A stretch of DNA of 64,000 nucleotides from Orobanche coerulescens. Its lineage: Eukaryota > Streptophyta > Magnoliopsida > Lamiales > Orobanchaceae. The stretch lies in assembly GCA_033398695.1 (NCBI GenBank), contig CM065815.1, positions 10,720,501 through 10,784,500 of the forward strand, in the 5' to 3' direction. Of the stretch, positions 44,820 through 56,508 are shown in pieces. The translations under genes and the position numbers were made by a program. Positions within the stretch are counted from its first letter, which is position 1. Each line of letters opens with the position of its first letter. The notes under the pieces were generated by a model. That model had not been told where the DNA came from and ran no database searches. It saw only the letters and a list, made by a program, of their open reading frames with translations.

Positions 44820-45972
44820 TGTGTCGAGAATTATACTCTCCGACCGGCGATCGCCTCGGAGATCGGGCGACCTAGCCATTGCCGAGCAGCCGAGGCAGAA
44901 GTGCCGACCAGCGACCAGGCGACCTAGCCTTAGCTCCGCAGACAACATAAATCGGCCAACCGAAGGTCCCAGGACAAGTCCCGGTGCCGAGCGATCGACA
45001 TCAAATACGATCGTCTCTCGGTACTTGGCGATCAACTCCTGGAGACCGACTAGCGGACGATCATCTCCCGGCACTTGCCGACCGACCCTTGGTGACCGAC
45101 CGATGCCGACCCTCAGCTACTGGCCGATGTCGACCTCTGATGACCAGCTAGAGACGACCGCCTCATCGCGATCAGAGCCGATGGCCATCTAGTCGGCAAA
45201 GGCCGAGCCTCAGGACAGACACCACGTGCAGAACCGAGACAAGATCCGCATATCATGGATCGTTGACCACAGCCTGTCAGCATCCGTCCACCAGCCGACA
45301 AGCCCGCCGAAAGTTGTCAGTAGGACCGCATGTGACAGTGACTCCGGACGCGTGCTGGCTCCTCATTGGACCGCACAACTCGCTGCCAGCATCTACCTTG
45401 GACTTTAGGCCGACAGCCCGTGTGACTTAAGGACGATCGCCTCATTATAATATTGGCCGGCAGACGATCGCCCCATTATTATAATGACCGGAAGGCGATC
45501 GCCCGCCAGCAATCAGGGCACCTCAGCCCCTATATATAGCAGGCAGCCTGCACTTGTCCAAGGACAGAGATTCTGACTCTCTGAACACGAGAATTATCGC
45601 GATTTCAGCATACAACACACAGCACTTGGCTATCTCCAACTCTTGGCAACAGCTATATCTTTCGGTACTTACTTCTCTCGGCCTCTCTCATCAAGCAGAC
45701 GATCGGCAGGGACGAAGAACACCGAGATTCGCTCAAGAGCCGGATTAACAGAGTCTTTTTACACTCATTGTATTTAGATTTCTCACATTAATACTTGTAT
45801 CCACGAATATTTGTATTAATAACATCTCGCGAGAGCATTCAAGCATGGGCCCAACAAACCCGGCAAATCTTGTGTTTATTCATATTCTCTCGGAAGTGCT
45901 CCCGCAAATTGTTGTTTGTTGTCCGTCTTCCAGCAGTATTTAACCTTCGGATAAATATTTTGGGCAACAACA
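44820..45972 (+). repeat. Gypsy B 5' LTR
   Basis: From TGTGTCGAGAATTATACTC to gggcaacaaca. The left half is GC-rich with repeated gcgatcgcc words. Three near copies of a 35-40 bp unit containing acgatcgcc and attataat lie at about 45432-45510. A TATA box (ctatatatagcagg, 45532-45545) fits an LTR promoter. The exact start could be 44817. Confidence 0.75.
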
Positions 45973-45995
45973 ATTAGCGCTAGAGGAAGGGGGAT
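45973..45995 (+). promoter_or_regulatory. Gypsy B primer-binding site
   Basis: ttagcgctagaggaaggggg follows the LTR end; it resembles the TGGCGCTAGAGGAAGG-type sites of plant Gypsy elements. Confidence 0.55.
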
Positions 45996-46062
45996 CTAAC
46001 CCTCAAATTTTTATTCCTACCGTCTCGAAGAACACTCACTGTTCTCGGGGCATATACTTGAA

Positions 46063-46490
46063 GTGACACTCACTGCGCTTCAAAGAAATCTGTCAGAAAT
46101 CATGTCTTCCGCCTCCGTGTCGAAGAAAGCCGCCGACCCGCCGCGGATGCCTCGTTCCGTCTCGGTCAGGCCACGGCCGATGGCGGAAGGTAGCCGCCCG
46201 GTCGGAGGCCTTCGATCCGCCCACGAGGTCGGCCCAAGCCTCTCGATCGATCGGCTCGAACCAAGGAACAGATCGGCGAGGCCATGGCCGTCTACGGGAG
46301 CAACGGAGTGCTCTCGGCGCGCCTCCCGCTATCACCCACTCGGCATCTGCCAGGAAGTCAGCGGAAGCTCAAGGCATTGCGGCCGAGCGATCGCCGGGAG
46401 GCTCTCGTCGCAAGAAGAGGCGCTCGCCAGGGGCACCTCTGTCTTCGATCGCACAGGCGGTGACCCGTCTTGGCGGCCAGGGCGATCTGT
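46063..46490 (+). pseudogene. Gypsy B gag, N-terminal fragment
   Basis: An open frame, basic and rich in Arg, Ser, Pro and Gly, starts near SEIMSSASVSKKAADPPR. It is interrupted at 46490 by TGTAACACCCCGG of the next LTR. No recognisable capsid motif remains; assignment rests on position behind LTR and primer site. Confidence 0.6.
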
Positions 46491-47404
46491 AACACCCCGG
46501 ATCGCAAGGAATATTACACGCCGCGAGACCCTCTCGCGAGGATCCACCAGCTAGACATCTAAACAACACATTACATTACATACACGAATCAAAATAACGA
46601 ACCAATACACCGATTTGGTCTTTCGACACCGACTTACAAATAAAAAAATACATAAACTCATCCAGGACTCATACCCACGCAAGGGTAAAATACTTGCAAC
46701 AACGAACAATAAGGCAATGGAAAAGACAATCTGATGGACTCGACTAATCGAACTAGCGGCGCCCTTCGTATGATTAGTATCATTCGCCTTTCATCATCCT
46801 CGTGCCGATCCTGTGTCTTGCTCCCGAAAACCTGCATGTACGGACACAATACGGATATCCACCCCAGGTACTCGGGGTTAGCAAACTCCACTGTTTCGCT
46901 AGTGCAAGTATAAAGTGCAAATACGAGCCATACACAACACATTCCGAGAATACAACGAAAGACTTCCCGAGGTATATTTAGTTAAAAATAGTTCAAGTCT
47001 TGAAAGTAGAAACGAAGTAAGTAAACACTTTGAAAACATTTCCAAATCTCGGGAGTTTTGAAAACATTAAAAATTGAAAAGTTCTTAATTCCTCGAAAAT
47101 CATTTAGGGTCACAGCCCCAAAGTTCTTTTTCCAAAATGCAAATCCGTTAACAAAATGCGGGGTCCACGACCCAACCATTTCGGTCACAAAACGCAGGGT
47201 CCACGACCCGATCATCCACTTCAATTCACTTACAAGTGCACATTACACATAACACATTATTCCTATGCCATTCTAGCCAAGCACCAAGACTCGATATATA
47301 ATATCTCTCGACCCCAAGCACAATGCATTGTGATACTCCGGACAATATCACAATTAACGAAAAACATCAACGTCATCCTCAAGATGAAAACCACAACTGG
47401 TAAC

Positions 47405-47618
47405 CCGCGGCCGTACCCCTTAGTATCGACCCCCAGACATCCCGTCGGACACTCCGGGTGGGAAACCACTTCCGCGGCCGTACCCCTTAGTATCGACCCC
47501 CAGACATCCCGTCGGACACTCCGGGTGGAAGTTCATCCACACACGCACCCCAGTCCACTTCCGTGGCCGTACCCCTTAGTATCGACCCCCAGACATCCCG
47601 TCGGACACTCCGGGTGGA
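47405..47618. repeat. minisatellite in the Gypsy C LTR, three ~58-bp units
   Basis: Copies at 47405-47462, 47472-47528 and 47561-47618 are nearly identical: ccgcggccgtacccc through gtcggacactccgggtgg, with one change (ccgtgg) in the third. Spacers of 9 and 32 bp separate them. Confidence 0.95.
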
Positions 47619-48298
47619 AGGAACAACACACACACACGTTCCAAAAATCACAGTTGCAAACCACAAGCCTCGAAGGTCAATCACAGTATATATAGTCGAG
47701 GTACCTTACTAGAATGGCCAGTTCATCCAACATATAATCACGACCAAGTAATGATACGACTCACAAGGAAGCACAAGATTTCAACAGCACCGAACGACAC
47801 AACTAATATCACACAAACTCACATATTCATCCATAAACACGTGACTCCAAGCACATGATTTGACAAAAGAATTACACTTTACATTTACAAACGACATAAT
47901 CATACGCAATGACATCACAAGAAAGTAAGGTGATTCTATACTCGACACTAGCTCACATATTCAACTAAGCACATTAATTCCCGACACACACGGGTCACCT
48001 TTACAAAACGCATGATGGTAAATATTCCGATTCTTTTGAAAAATGGTCATTAATATTTATTTAGCACATATCGACGATTAACAACCATAATATCCACAAA
48101 ACACGTAATGTATGGGCAAGATACTTGCCTCGATAATCGATCTAGGACACTCCTACAATCACGGCTCGGTCGGGACACCTCGAACACCTACGATTCCCGT
48201 GAAGGAAAAGAATACACCACGGCCGCGTCACGGGAAGAAAAGGAATGAGGAACGGGTGAAAAATCTGTGTCGGGCCTTAAATAGGCCATTGCTGGCGG

Positions 48299-48434
48299 GT
48301 TACGTACGTAACCGGCCATGGCTTACGTACGTAACCGGCCATGGCCGAACACACTGCCTGGAAATGCCGGAAACGTTACGTACGTTACCGACCAGGGCCT
48401 TACGTACGTAACCGGCCTTACGTACGTAACGGCC
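48299..48434. repeat. array of TTACGTACGTAA palindromes
   Basis: Five copies of the 12-bp palindrome (one with GTTACGTACGTTAC ends) occur near 48300, 48323, 48374, 48400 and 48418, mostly followed by ccggcc. Each copy contains two ACGT cores. Confidence 0.9.
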
Positions 48435-48991
48435 GAGCACTACCGCACGTTACTCGGCCAGGGCTGGCCTGGCCCCAGCATGCATGACTCGGCCGGGACC
48501 AACTCCGACGGCCCGAACGACCCCGAAACCCGAACCTGAGTACGAATCGAAGATACGGTTACGAAGTACTTGGAAATACGAATCCGAGCACTAAGAGAAC
48601 ACACGATTTCGACCACCCGAAGGTTCGGAATTCGACAACCGAAGTAATTACCCAAAACTTTGGGAAATTACGAAAATGGCCCAAAACGTCCGAAAATCAC
48701 GATACACGATCGAAACACCAAACCAAAGCTCGCAACATGAATAATAACATTAAATGAACTTACGAAAAACTCGAAACAACAGTTTCGGATGAGATTCGCA
48801 AGAATCGAACTCAAGTGCGGAAAAGTCGCTAAAAAGCTCGGAACTCAACAAAACGATACCGAAACGAACTCGGATGACAAAAAGTGCAGAATTAATAATT
48901 CTCGAAATAACGAAACGGTCATGAGCGAGTCGTCAAAACGGACTCCGGCCGAAAATTTTTTTTACCGAAAATCGAAAATTGCGGATATTAC

Positions 48992-49684
48992 ATTCTACCC
49001 TCCTTAAAAGAAGTTTCGTCCCGAAACTTAAAACAAGAAGGGAGAAGCAATATCCCGCCAGGAAAACTCAGCGAGATACGCAAGGAGACGCGTAACTTAC
49101 GCCCATCGGCGAAACGTTACAAGCAACGCAAAGGAATATACGGCGTGAAAACACGCTCCACGACGACCAACACAACGTCGCCGTTAGGGATATAACAAAA
49201 CCAACAAGTAACAAGCGTCATAAAATGGATAATACAATCAAGTCAATTATCCGAACAATCACAAAACACAACGGACGAAAATCAATATGATTGACCAACC
49301 CAACAGTACATCAATCAAAACGCGAGCCAATCGCTGAACAAATACTGAATTCCACCGCCCAAGGGTTGGAAGATCGAAAACGAGACTAATTTTCCGAACT
49401 TGGAAAGGTCGCAACGATATATAGATCAATTTGGGACAATATCAGAACTCGCTCGAATGACAAAGGTGAGAAACAACACCAGGTCAGAAGCATCAACGAA
49501 CACAGTCGAGTCGTTACGGTTGGACGAAACAGAAGAGAAAGAAAGAAAAATGTGGGTATTACATCATATCACCTTTAAAAAAGGTTTCGTCCCGAAACCT
49601 AAACAATGAGAACGAAGTGCTGGAATAGCAACCTTCCCGACCATATCCTCTTGGTCCACATCCGATCTTCATGGCCATTAGTAT
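48992..49684 (-). mobile_element. 3' interior of Gypsy C and a second LTR/polypurine junction
   Basis: On the minus strand KFRDETSFKEG is encoded just before the 3' LTR (48992-49030). A second, related junction lies at 49550-49605: ggtttcgggacgaaacc, a purine stretch, then TGTAATACCCAC. The sequence to its left differs from the Gypsy C LTR, so this is a separate LTR fragment or a rearranged copy. Nothing else coding is seen in 49060-49540. Confidence 0.55.
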
Positions 49685-51092
49685 TGTAGGTCACAAGTCG
49701 TCCAGGAACAAGTCTAGAGGGGGGGTGAATAGACTTGTTGAAACTCTTGAACTCTTTTTCACGAAGAGTGAGTTTCTTCAGCTGATAGTCAAACAAATGA
49801 CTTGGAGTCGTTTGTTCTTGGATATGTGCGGAAGTCAGCTGATGACGAATATAAATTAACTTAATGAAACACTTAACAATGTATGCGGCGGTTAAAGTAT
49901 GATGCGATAAAACAAGAAATAACATAGGCAATTATAGTGGTCTCAGAGGTGGGGTAATCCTCTACTAATCCACTTTTCTCCAAACCAGTTGGAGATGAAT
50001 TCACTATAATTTTCAACCAGTGATAAATATTACAGTGATTCAAACCACACTACAACAGCTTCCAACCAGTGGAAATCCGTGCCGTTGTACACACTTGACT
50101 GCCTTGCACCTCTTGATCCTCGATCCTCGGATGCCCTTACAGTCTCTTACTTCAACCAGTGAAGTACCCCGTACTCAAGATTATAGACAAGAGTGTTTGT
50201 CTTCTCCAACTTAAGAGCTTCCTTAAGTATGAACTTTTAGATCTGCTCTTTTCACGATGCTATTTGATTGCTTGAGATTGCTTGATTGCTTTGATCGCTA
50301 GAATATATGTTCGCACCGGTAGTTGCTCAGTTTCAAATCTCTGTATATATATATATCACGATCTCTGAGCTTTTTCCTTGTAGCCGTTGCAAATCTTTTG
50401 AACAAATCCGTCCGTTGGAGGGAGACTTCATTGTTTATTCTTTCTGAACGTTGCAAGGCTGGATTCCTATTATTTTATTTTATCTTCCGACCGTTGTGAA
50501 GACTTCTGCATGTGAGCGCCGAATCTTTTGAATATAAAAGGTTTAAAGTCTTCAAGGTGGGTCTGGATGATTTATTTAAATCATATTTCTTGCGGGAATC
50601 ACTCCAATTTGTCTCTTCACGTTGCATGTGAGCTTTCCGTAATATTTGACTTTTCAACGCATGCTGACGTGGACTTGGAGTACTTGGCTGCAGTCGAGTA
50701 GGCTGATATGCAGCTAACATCTCTGCAGGTAGGTCCTCTCGGTACATTCCTTTGTTTGTGACTTATGCAGTCGGAGTGACTTCCCGAGGTACCTCGGTGC
50801 GGATCTGGTCAAACTTCTCGATAAATTTTTGTTGACCGGGGCTACTCATTTGGAGTAAATTTGTTCCTTTCGATGGACTAAGTGTACTTAGTACTTAGCC
50901 GTTTTCACTTAACAAATTTTTGGCCTACAGAAGACACTCATTTGGTTCTTCTTTACATTTTGCCAAGTTTTATACTTAACATATTTTGGCCTATGGAAGA
51001 TACTCATTTGGTTCTTCCTTACATTTTGCCAAGTAATAAACATTTGATTTTAAATTAATGACATCATCAAAATCTAACAAGTATTCCTAACA
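49685..51092 (-). repeat. Sirevirus-like 3' LTR
   Basis: On the minus strand it starts TGTTAGGAATACTTG directly behind AAAATAGGGGGAATT (polypurine tract). The left border is taken at TGTAGGTCACAAG; a ctagagggggggtgaatag block is at 49712-49731. The left border is approximate. Confidence 0.7.
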
Positions 51093-51107
51093 AATTCCCC
51101 CTATTTT
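51093..51107 (-). promoter_or_regulatory. polypurine tract
   Basis: AAAATAGGGGGAATT on the minus strand abuts the LTR start. Confidence 0.8.
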
Positions 51108-51313
51108 GATGATGGCAAAACTTTAAGTAAGAAATCAAATGACCAAGTCTGCACTTAAGTGCGAGACACAAACTGAAATCAGTCTAATATTGAGACAACT
51201 GGAAATTGTCATTCAACAGACTGTTTATAAAATTTTCTGACTTATTATTGAAATTTTACAAGAAAGTTTTAAGTACAGAAAATAAAATTACAAGTGAAAG
51301 AAATAACTAAAAG

Positions 51314-54300
51314 TCATCTGCCTCTTCCTCTGCCTCTTCGAATAGGCTGCTTGGCAGGCTTGAATGGTTTGGCTCCGATTGGTCTTACCTTGACTGGAGC
51401 AAGACCATATTTTCTCTTCACAACAAGTGCTGCGAAGTCTTGTTCTTGCTGGGATCTGAATCTGTTCTCAAGACACACTAGCTTGATTTCCCTTTGAAGT
51501 GCTAACTCATCAAGTTCATTGTCCATACAGATTGGTGCTTCTTGAGCTCTGAATAAGGGAATCATGGGATAAGCATTTTGTTCTTTAACGTGCTTCTTCA
51601 GAACAGCCCAAAGCTTCGGATGGATTTCTTCCATGAAGTTTATGAAAATTTCTTGTGGGGAGAGTTTGTCATCATGGAGTAGTTCCCAGATGTAATAGTC
51701 TCTGATGAACCTCTTCTTAGCAGCTCCCCACATCTCAAGAGCTTCAAATGGAATGAAATCCTCAACAAACCATAGCTCTTTCCCTTCCCATTCTAGAGTA
51801 GGTCCAAAACCACCTCTAGTTCTTCTTCTCTTTCCTTGAGGCTGGTCAGCCTGGTCAACTGGATCCACAGTTTCCTTTCTCTTTAGACTGGAGGGTCCTT
51901 CAATCTGAGGGACATCCTGCTTCTTCTTGCTTCTGATTTCTCTCTCTTCCCCCTGAACTCTTTCTTCCCCCTTTTTGCCAGCATCAACAAGGGTAGTTAA
52001 CTGCTATTCCATTCGGCTCATCTAATCAGACATGCCAAATGGCATTCTGTTGTTGGTAGGGAGAGGAGGCTGAGTGATCTCTCTCTGTAGAAGGGTGTCT
52101 ATCTTGGCATTTATTGACTGAAGGTCAGGAGTGACCTGAGTTGATAGCAGTTCTCCAATAGTATCTCTGACGATTTGCTTGATCAGCTCAGTCATGGTAG
52201 GGGATAACTGAGCTGATGGAGAGTGCTCTCCTGATCCTTCTGCAAGGGAACCACTAGACTGCAGGCTCCTGTATGCAGCTGGTAGGTCAGATTGGGTTTT
52301 CTCCGGGGTCCCTGACCTGGAGTCTTCAGCCAGCTCTGCGTCTAGGCTGGTGTACCGGGCAGGTACAACAATCCTATCTGCAGCTTCGTGAGTAGGCTCT
52401 GGCTCTGGCTCTTGTTCTGGCTCCTTGTCCCCTTCTCTCTCTTCCTCTTTCCCTTCTTCTTCTCCAGAGTTTTCTTTTTCTTCTTCCTCGTCCTTTTCTT
52501 TTTCATTTTCTTTTTCTGTTCCTGCTTCTCCTCCATCATCATTATCATCATCATCATCATCATTCTTATCATCATCCTTCTCCTTCTTTTCTCCTTCATC
52601 ATCCTCATCCTCCTTTTCTTCTTCATCTTTTTCCTGATCTACCTCCTCTCCCTCTTCTTCATCTTTTTCCTGATCTACCTCTTCTCCTTCTTCTTCATCT
52701 CCTTCATCAGCCACTTCCTCTGTCTTCTCAATATCTTCTGGCTGTTTTTCAACTGAAATATTTTCTCCTGATTTTCTCTCTTCTTCATCTTCTTCAGCCA
52801 CCAAATCAATAATTTCATTGTCTCCATCTACTTCTTCAATCCTTATCTCCTTTTCAACTTCCTCCTCCTCTTCCTCTCCAAAAACGCCATCAAAAATGCT
52901 GAGCATGATAGAATGGATAAAGTGGTCCATGTTTGTTTTAAAATGTGACATGAACCATTTATCCTGGAGGATTAAAGCCAAGTCTGATTCTTTGCAAAAT
53001 TCAATCAGGACTTCCTCAGTGGCTTGGGGATATTCCCAACCACTAGTTGCAACAAAGGTTTGAAGATTTGTAAAAGGCATAATTTTGAAAGATTTCCACT
53101 CTTCAAAAATATGTACAAAAGAGTGTTTTTCTGCTTGTGGTTTAACAAGCTGAAGTTGTTCAATAGAAAGATTGAAGGTATTATTTTCTAACAGGTTAAA
53201 AGTATAGTCAGCTTCATGAATAGAGATTATTAGACCTGCTTCCTCTTCTTCGGATATGTAGACTGGAGGTGTGATAACAGGTACAATCCGAGTTTCAGTG
53301 GTGTCTGGTGCAGGCAGGTCTTCAGGATGAACTGGTGACTGAACTGATGGGCTGGTAGGGTGTTCAGATTGCTCTCCCTCGCTAAACTGCAGTTTCCTTG
53401 GCCTCTTAGGCGAGGGTTCCGGTGATGACTGCAGGTTAGAGGGTCCTTCTGGGGCTGGTCCCTGTCTCTTGAATCTGATAGCACTTGGTGTATCGTCAGA
53501 CTCGGCGTCGGACTCGACTGCAGTTGGGATATCATCTGTAGGTCTGTCCGACTCCTCTGATAAATCGTATCTTGGATATGACCTTGAGTCCGGCAGCTCC
53601 TTCAACAACTGAGCTGCTTTCCCAGTGCCTCCGACTTTCTTCCTCTCATGGTCCATATGACCAAGCCTCTTATTTGGGTGGAAAGGGTCAATGTTTCCCT
53701 TAGCCACTCCGGTCTTCTCCAAAAAACCAACTAAGATGCGTTCCGAACGCCAACTTGGTCTTGAACTTCTTCTCATCGTCGAGCCACTCGACCTTGTTCA
53801 CCTCACGCACAAGTTGCCTGAAAATATAGTCTGCCCAATCGACTTCCTCTTCCTGAATCAACGCACCCAACACCATAAATTTCGATGATGACAGTTGGTC
53901 ATAACTGCCCGCCATCCCCATGACTATCTTGTTGGTGATGTCCAACGCAACACAGTAAATCCTTTTTAACTCATTCCTCTTGGCTGTAAACTTCAATTTT
54001 TTTGGGATATTTTCGACTTTAATCGTTTTCCAGGTTTCGGCGGCTGATTGTTTGAGAGCTTTGACCGCCAAACCACGATGCTTCATCCCGAATACAGAAC
54101 GAATCTTCTCTCGATCTACGCCGATGTGTACTCACTTGTCTGTGAATCCGTCTTTGAATCAGATAAGCATTGCGATAGAACTCAACAACATCTTCCTTGA
54201 ATAAATGTTGCGGGTTGATGTCGAGAAATGGGTAAATCCCATTAAGCTTCATTGCTCGGATCAAATTGAGCATGTCGTAGTCCTCCAGGTTTGCTTCTAG

Positions 54301-54381
54301 TAAACCTTCAAAGTCGACAACCATGGAGAAAATGACCTGGTCCTTCACCGCCTTCAAATTCACTCCTTCGAAAGATGCCAT
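51314..54381 (-). pseudogene. Sirevirus third ORF (envelope-like position), frameshifted
   Basis: Four open frames join with indels near 54160, 53745 and 52025. The N-terminal part starts MASFEGVNLKAVKDQV and has LNLIRAMKLNGIYPFLDINP. The second has YCVALDITNKIVMGMAGSYD and WADYIFRQLV. The third (53776-52022, 584 codons) is low-complexity: a Pro/Ser part, FKIMPFTNLQTFVATSGWEY, then a very acidic tract with EEGEEVDQEKDE twice and a run of D/E/K, and a predicted coiled coil (LQSINAKIDTLLQREI). The last (51868-51314) ends in an RGRGR tail. Position and size fit the ORF downstream of pol in Sireviruses; its role is unknown and I see no clear signal peptide. Confidence 0.7.
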
Positions 54382-54619
54382 TTCTTCAAATAGAAGATTT
54401 TTAGTGTATATTTTTGCTCTATAAATTCTAGGGTTTCTGTAAGCGTGAAGGGTAAAGTGAAAGGTCTTCTTTCCTTATAAAGAAGATGAAAAGACGTTTG
54501 TATTAATTTATTATATATTTGAACGGTGGTACACCTTTTGATATTCTTTTGAATTTCAAATTTGAATCGGTGGCCCAATTTAAAATTCGACGGTTGATTT
54601 TGATTGGCCACCGTAGAGG

Positions 54620-54910
54620 TTGATTTAATAGGCGTTTGACGCGTGTATTAAAATTGCCACTTGGCTTATAAAAATGTATATTTAAATGCCATTTCGTTAG
54701 CCAAAATTAATATTATAAATGTGGCAGATAATAATTAAAAATTTAGAGGTCAGTTTAGAAAACTTAGCTGGTCTGATTCGTTGACTGTTGACCATTCTGC
54801 AATAGGTGAGTTTGACTTCTACTTTGGTATTACGAGCAGACTAAGTTGCTTCGTCGGCCTTCGTCTTCTACTTTGCATCGGCTTAGGTGACTGCGAGGTC
54901 CGTCCTTCCT
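54620..54910. other. spacer between RNase H and third ORF
   Basis: Non-coding element DNA, about 290-500 bases, without a recognised signal. Confidence 0.4.
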
Positions 54911-55418
54911 TTAACTTGCTTCAGAACTAGATTCCCAATCTAGTAATCCAAGGTCTCTGCTAAGCTCTAGGAATCTTTCTTCCGGCAAGGGTTTAGTGAA
55001 GATGTGAGCTATTTGGTAGTCTGTGCTGACTCTTTCAACTCTAACCCTTTTGTTAAGCACGTGATCTCTAATGAAATGGTGCTTAACGTCAATGTGCTTC
55101 GTCCTTGAGTGCAAAACCGGATTGTTGGTTATTGCAATAGCACTATTGTTGTCACACCAAATAGGAACTTCGTTGGCAATTATATTATAGTCCCTTAACT
55201 GTTGTCTGATCCATAGAATCATGCTGTGACTACTGCAGACTAGGTATTCGACTCTGTAGTGGAGATAGAGTTAGAAACACCTTCTTGCTAAACCAGGATA
55301 TCAGTCTGGTTCCTAGGAATTGACACGTTCCACTAGTGCTCTTCCTGTTGATTTTGCATCCTGCGAAATCCGCATCTGAGTATCCTGATAGCTCGAAGTT
55401 GTCATCCTTGGGATACAT
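54911..55418 (-). pseudogene. Sirevirus-like RNase H
   Basis: [20 protein letters not shown] and INRKSTSGTCQFLG are followed by a frame change near 55250 and then QLRDYNIIANEVPIWCDNNS, SRTKHIDVKHHFIRD, FTKPLPEERF. The D of SDAD and D of CDNN are present. Confidence 0.88.
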
Positions 55419-56508
55419 TAATTGTAGACTTTAGGTACTTAATTATTCTCTTGGCTGCATCTAGGTGTGATTGCTTCGGCTTGGACTGGAATCTTGCACA
55501 AACTCCAACTGCATATGATATGTCTGGCCTGCTTGCAGTGAGGTACAGAAGAGATCCGATGAGTCCTATGTAGTGGGTTGAGTCCACTGATATGCCTGCC
55601 TCGTCTGCATCCAGGTGAGTACTTGTGCTCATTGGAATTCTTGCGGGCTTGGCTGATTCCATTCCATATCTCTTGATAAGATCTCTGGTATACTTTGCTT
55701 GGTTGATGAAAATTCCTTTTTCCATCTGCTTAACTTGTAACCCGAGAAAGAAGTTAAGCTTTCCCATCATACTCATCTCGAATTCTCCTTGCATGAGGTT
55801 GGAGAATTTCTCGCATATTTCTGGATTGGTTGACCCGAATATGATATCATCCACATAAATCTGGACTATTAATATGTGGCCTCCGTGCTCCACTCTGAAT
55901 AGGGTCTTGTCCACTTTCCCTTTGCAAAATCCATTTTTCTCAAGAAACACAGACAGTGTTTCATACCACGCTCTTGGTGCTTGCTTGAGTCCATACAGAG
56001 CCTTCAACAGCTTATAGACTTTGTCTCCTTTGACAAAACCTGGGGGTTGCTCTACATAGACTTCTTCTTCTAGGATTCCGTTCAGAAAAGCACTTTTTAC
56101 ATCCATCTGGTAAACTTCAAAGTCCTTGAATGCAGCATATGCGAGGAATAGTCTGATGGCTTCTAATCTTGCAACAGGTGCATAAGTTTCATCAAAATCT
56201 ATTCCCTCACACTGTGCATAACCTTTTGCTACGAGCCTGGCTTTATTCCTAACAACAGCTCCGTCTTCATCACTCTTGTTTTTATACACCCATTTGGTGC
56301 CAATAACTTTCTTGTGATCAGGTCTGTCTGTTAGTTCCCAAACTTTGTTTCTTTCCATCTGCTCCAATTCCTCTTGCATGGCATTAATCCATGAATAATC
56401 TTCCAAGGCTTGTTCTGTAGTCTTGGGTTCAATTTGCGACATGAAACATGAGAACATCGCCATTCCTGCTGGTAGAGTTGACTGTCTTGTCTTAACTCCA
56501 TCAGTCAA
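55402..56508 (-). CDS. Sirevirus-like reverse transcriptase
   Basis: 368 codons open. Motifs: [53 protein letters not shown], and catalytic [12 protein letters not shown], as usual for the genus. It then has [19 protein letters not shown] and the connection domain up to [13 protein letters not shown]. The RT domain looks intact, although it is separated from integrase and RNase H by frame changes. Confidence 0.9.
   Translation of the reverse strand: MTDGVKTRQSTLPAGMAMFSCFMSQIEPKTTEQALEDYSWINAMQEELEQMERNKVWELTDRPDHKKVIGTKWVYKNKSDEDGAVVRNKARLVAKGYAQCEGIDFDETYAPVARLEAIRLFLAYAAFKDFEVYQMDVKSAFLNGILEEEVYVEQPPGFVKGDKVYKLLKALYGLKQAPRAWYETLSVFLEKNGFCKGKVDKTLFRVEHGGHILIVQIYVDDIIFGSTNPEICEKFSNLMQGEFEMSMMGKLNFFLGLQVKQMEKGIFINQAKYTRDLIKRYGMESAKPARIPMSTSTHLDADEAGISVDSTHYIGLIGSLLYLTASRPDISYAVGVCARFQSKPKQSHLDAAKRIIKYLKSTINVSQG

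Larger units (their letters stand above)
44820..46490 (+). mobile_element. Gypsy B: 5' LTR and partial gag
   Basis: A plus-strand Gypsy element inserted in Copia 3 gag and itself cut at 46490 by a Gypsy C LTR. Only LTR, primer-binding site and about 400 bases of gag remain in the window. GC-rich composition sets it off from its neighbours. Confidence 0.8.
46491..48991 (-). repeat. Gypsy C 3' LTR (about 2.5 kb)
   Basis: Plus-strand borders are TGTAACACCCCGGATCG and gcggatattaca. On the minus strand it starts TGTAATATCCGC behind the polypurine-like AAGGAGGGTAGAA and ends GGGGTGTTACA. These borders are characteristic of the Tekay/Del type of chromovirus. The LTR carries two internal repeat arrays. 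Confidence 0.8.

Noticed and set aside
44728..45192. 154-codon plus-strand frame
   Set aside because: It crosses the Copia 3 gag / Gypsy B LTR junction, so it is a chance frame in GC-rich LTR DNA.
47156..47695. 179-codon plus-strand frame with repeats
   Set aside because: It lies wholly inside a Gypsy LTR and translates the 58-bp minisatellite.
52388..52756. 122-codon plus-strand frame of mainly Phe, Leu, Ser and Ile, membrane-protein-like
   Set aside because: It is the antisense of the acidic GAA/GAT-rich tract of the Sirevirus third ORF.
52022..53776. 584-codon frame as a host gene
   Set aside because: It lies between pol and the 3' LTR of a Copia element on the same strand, in the place of the Sirevirus third ORF.
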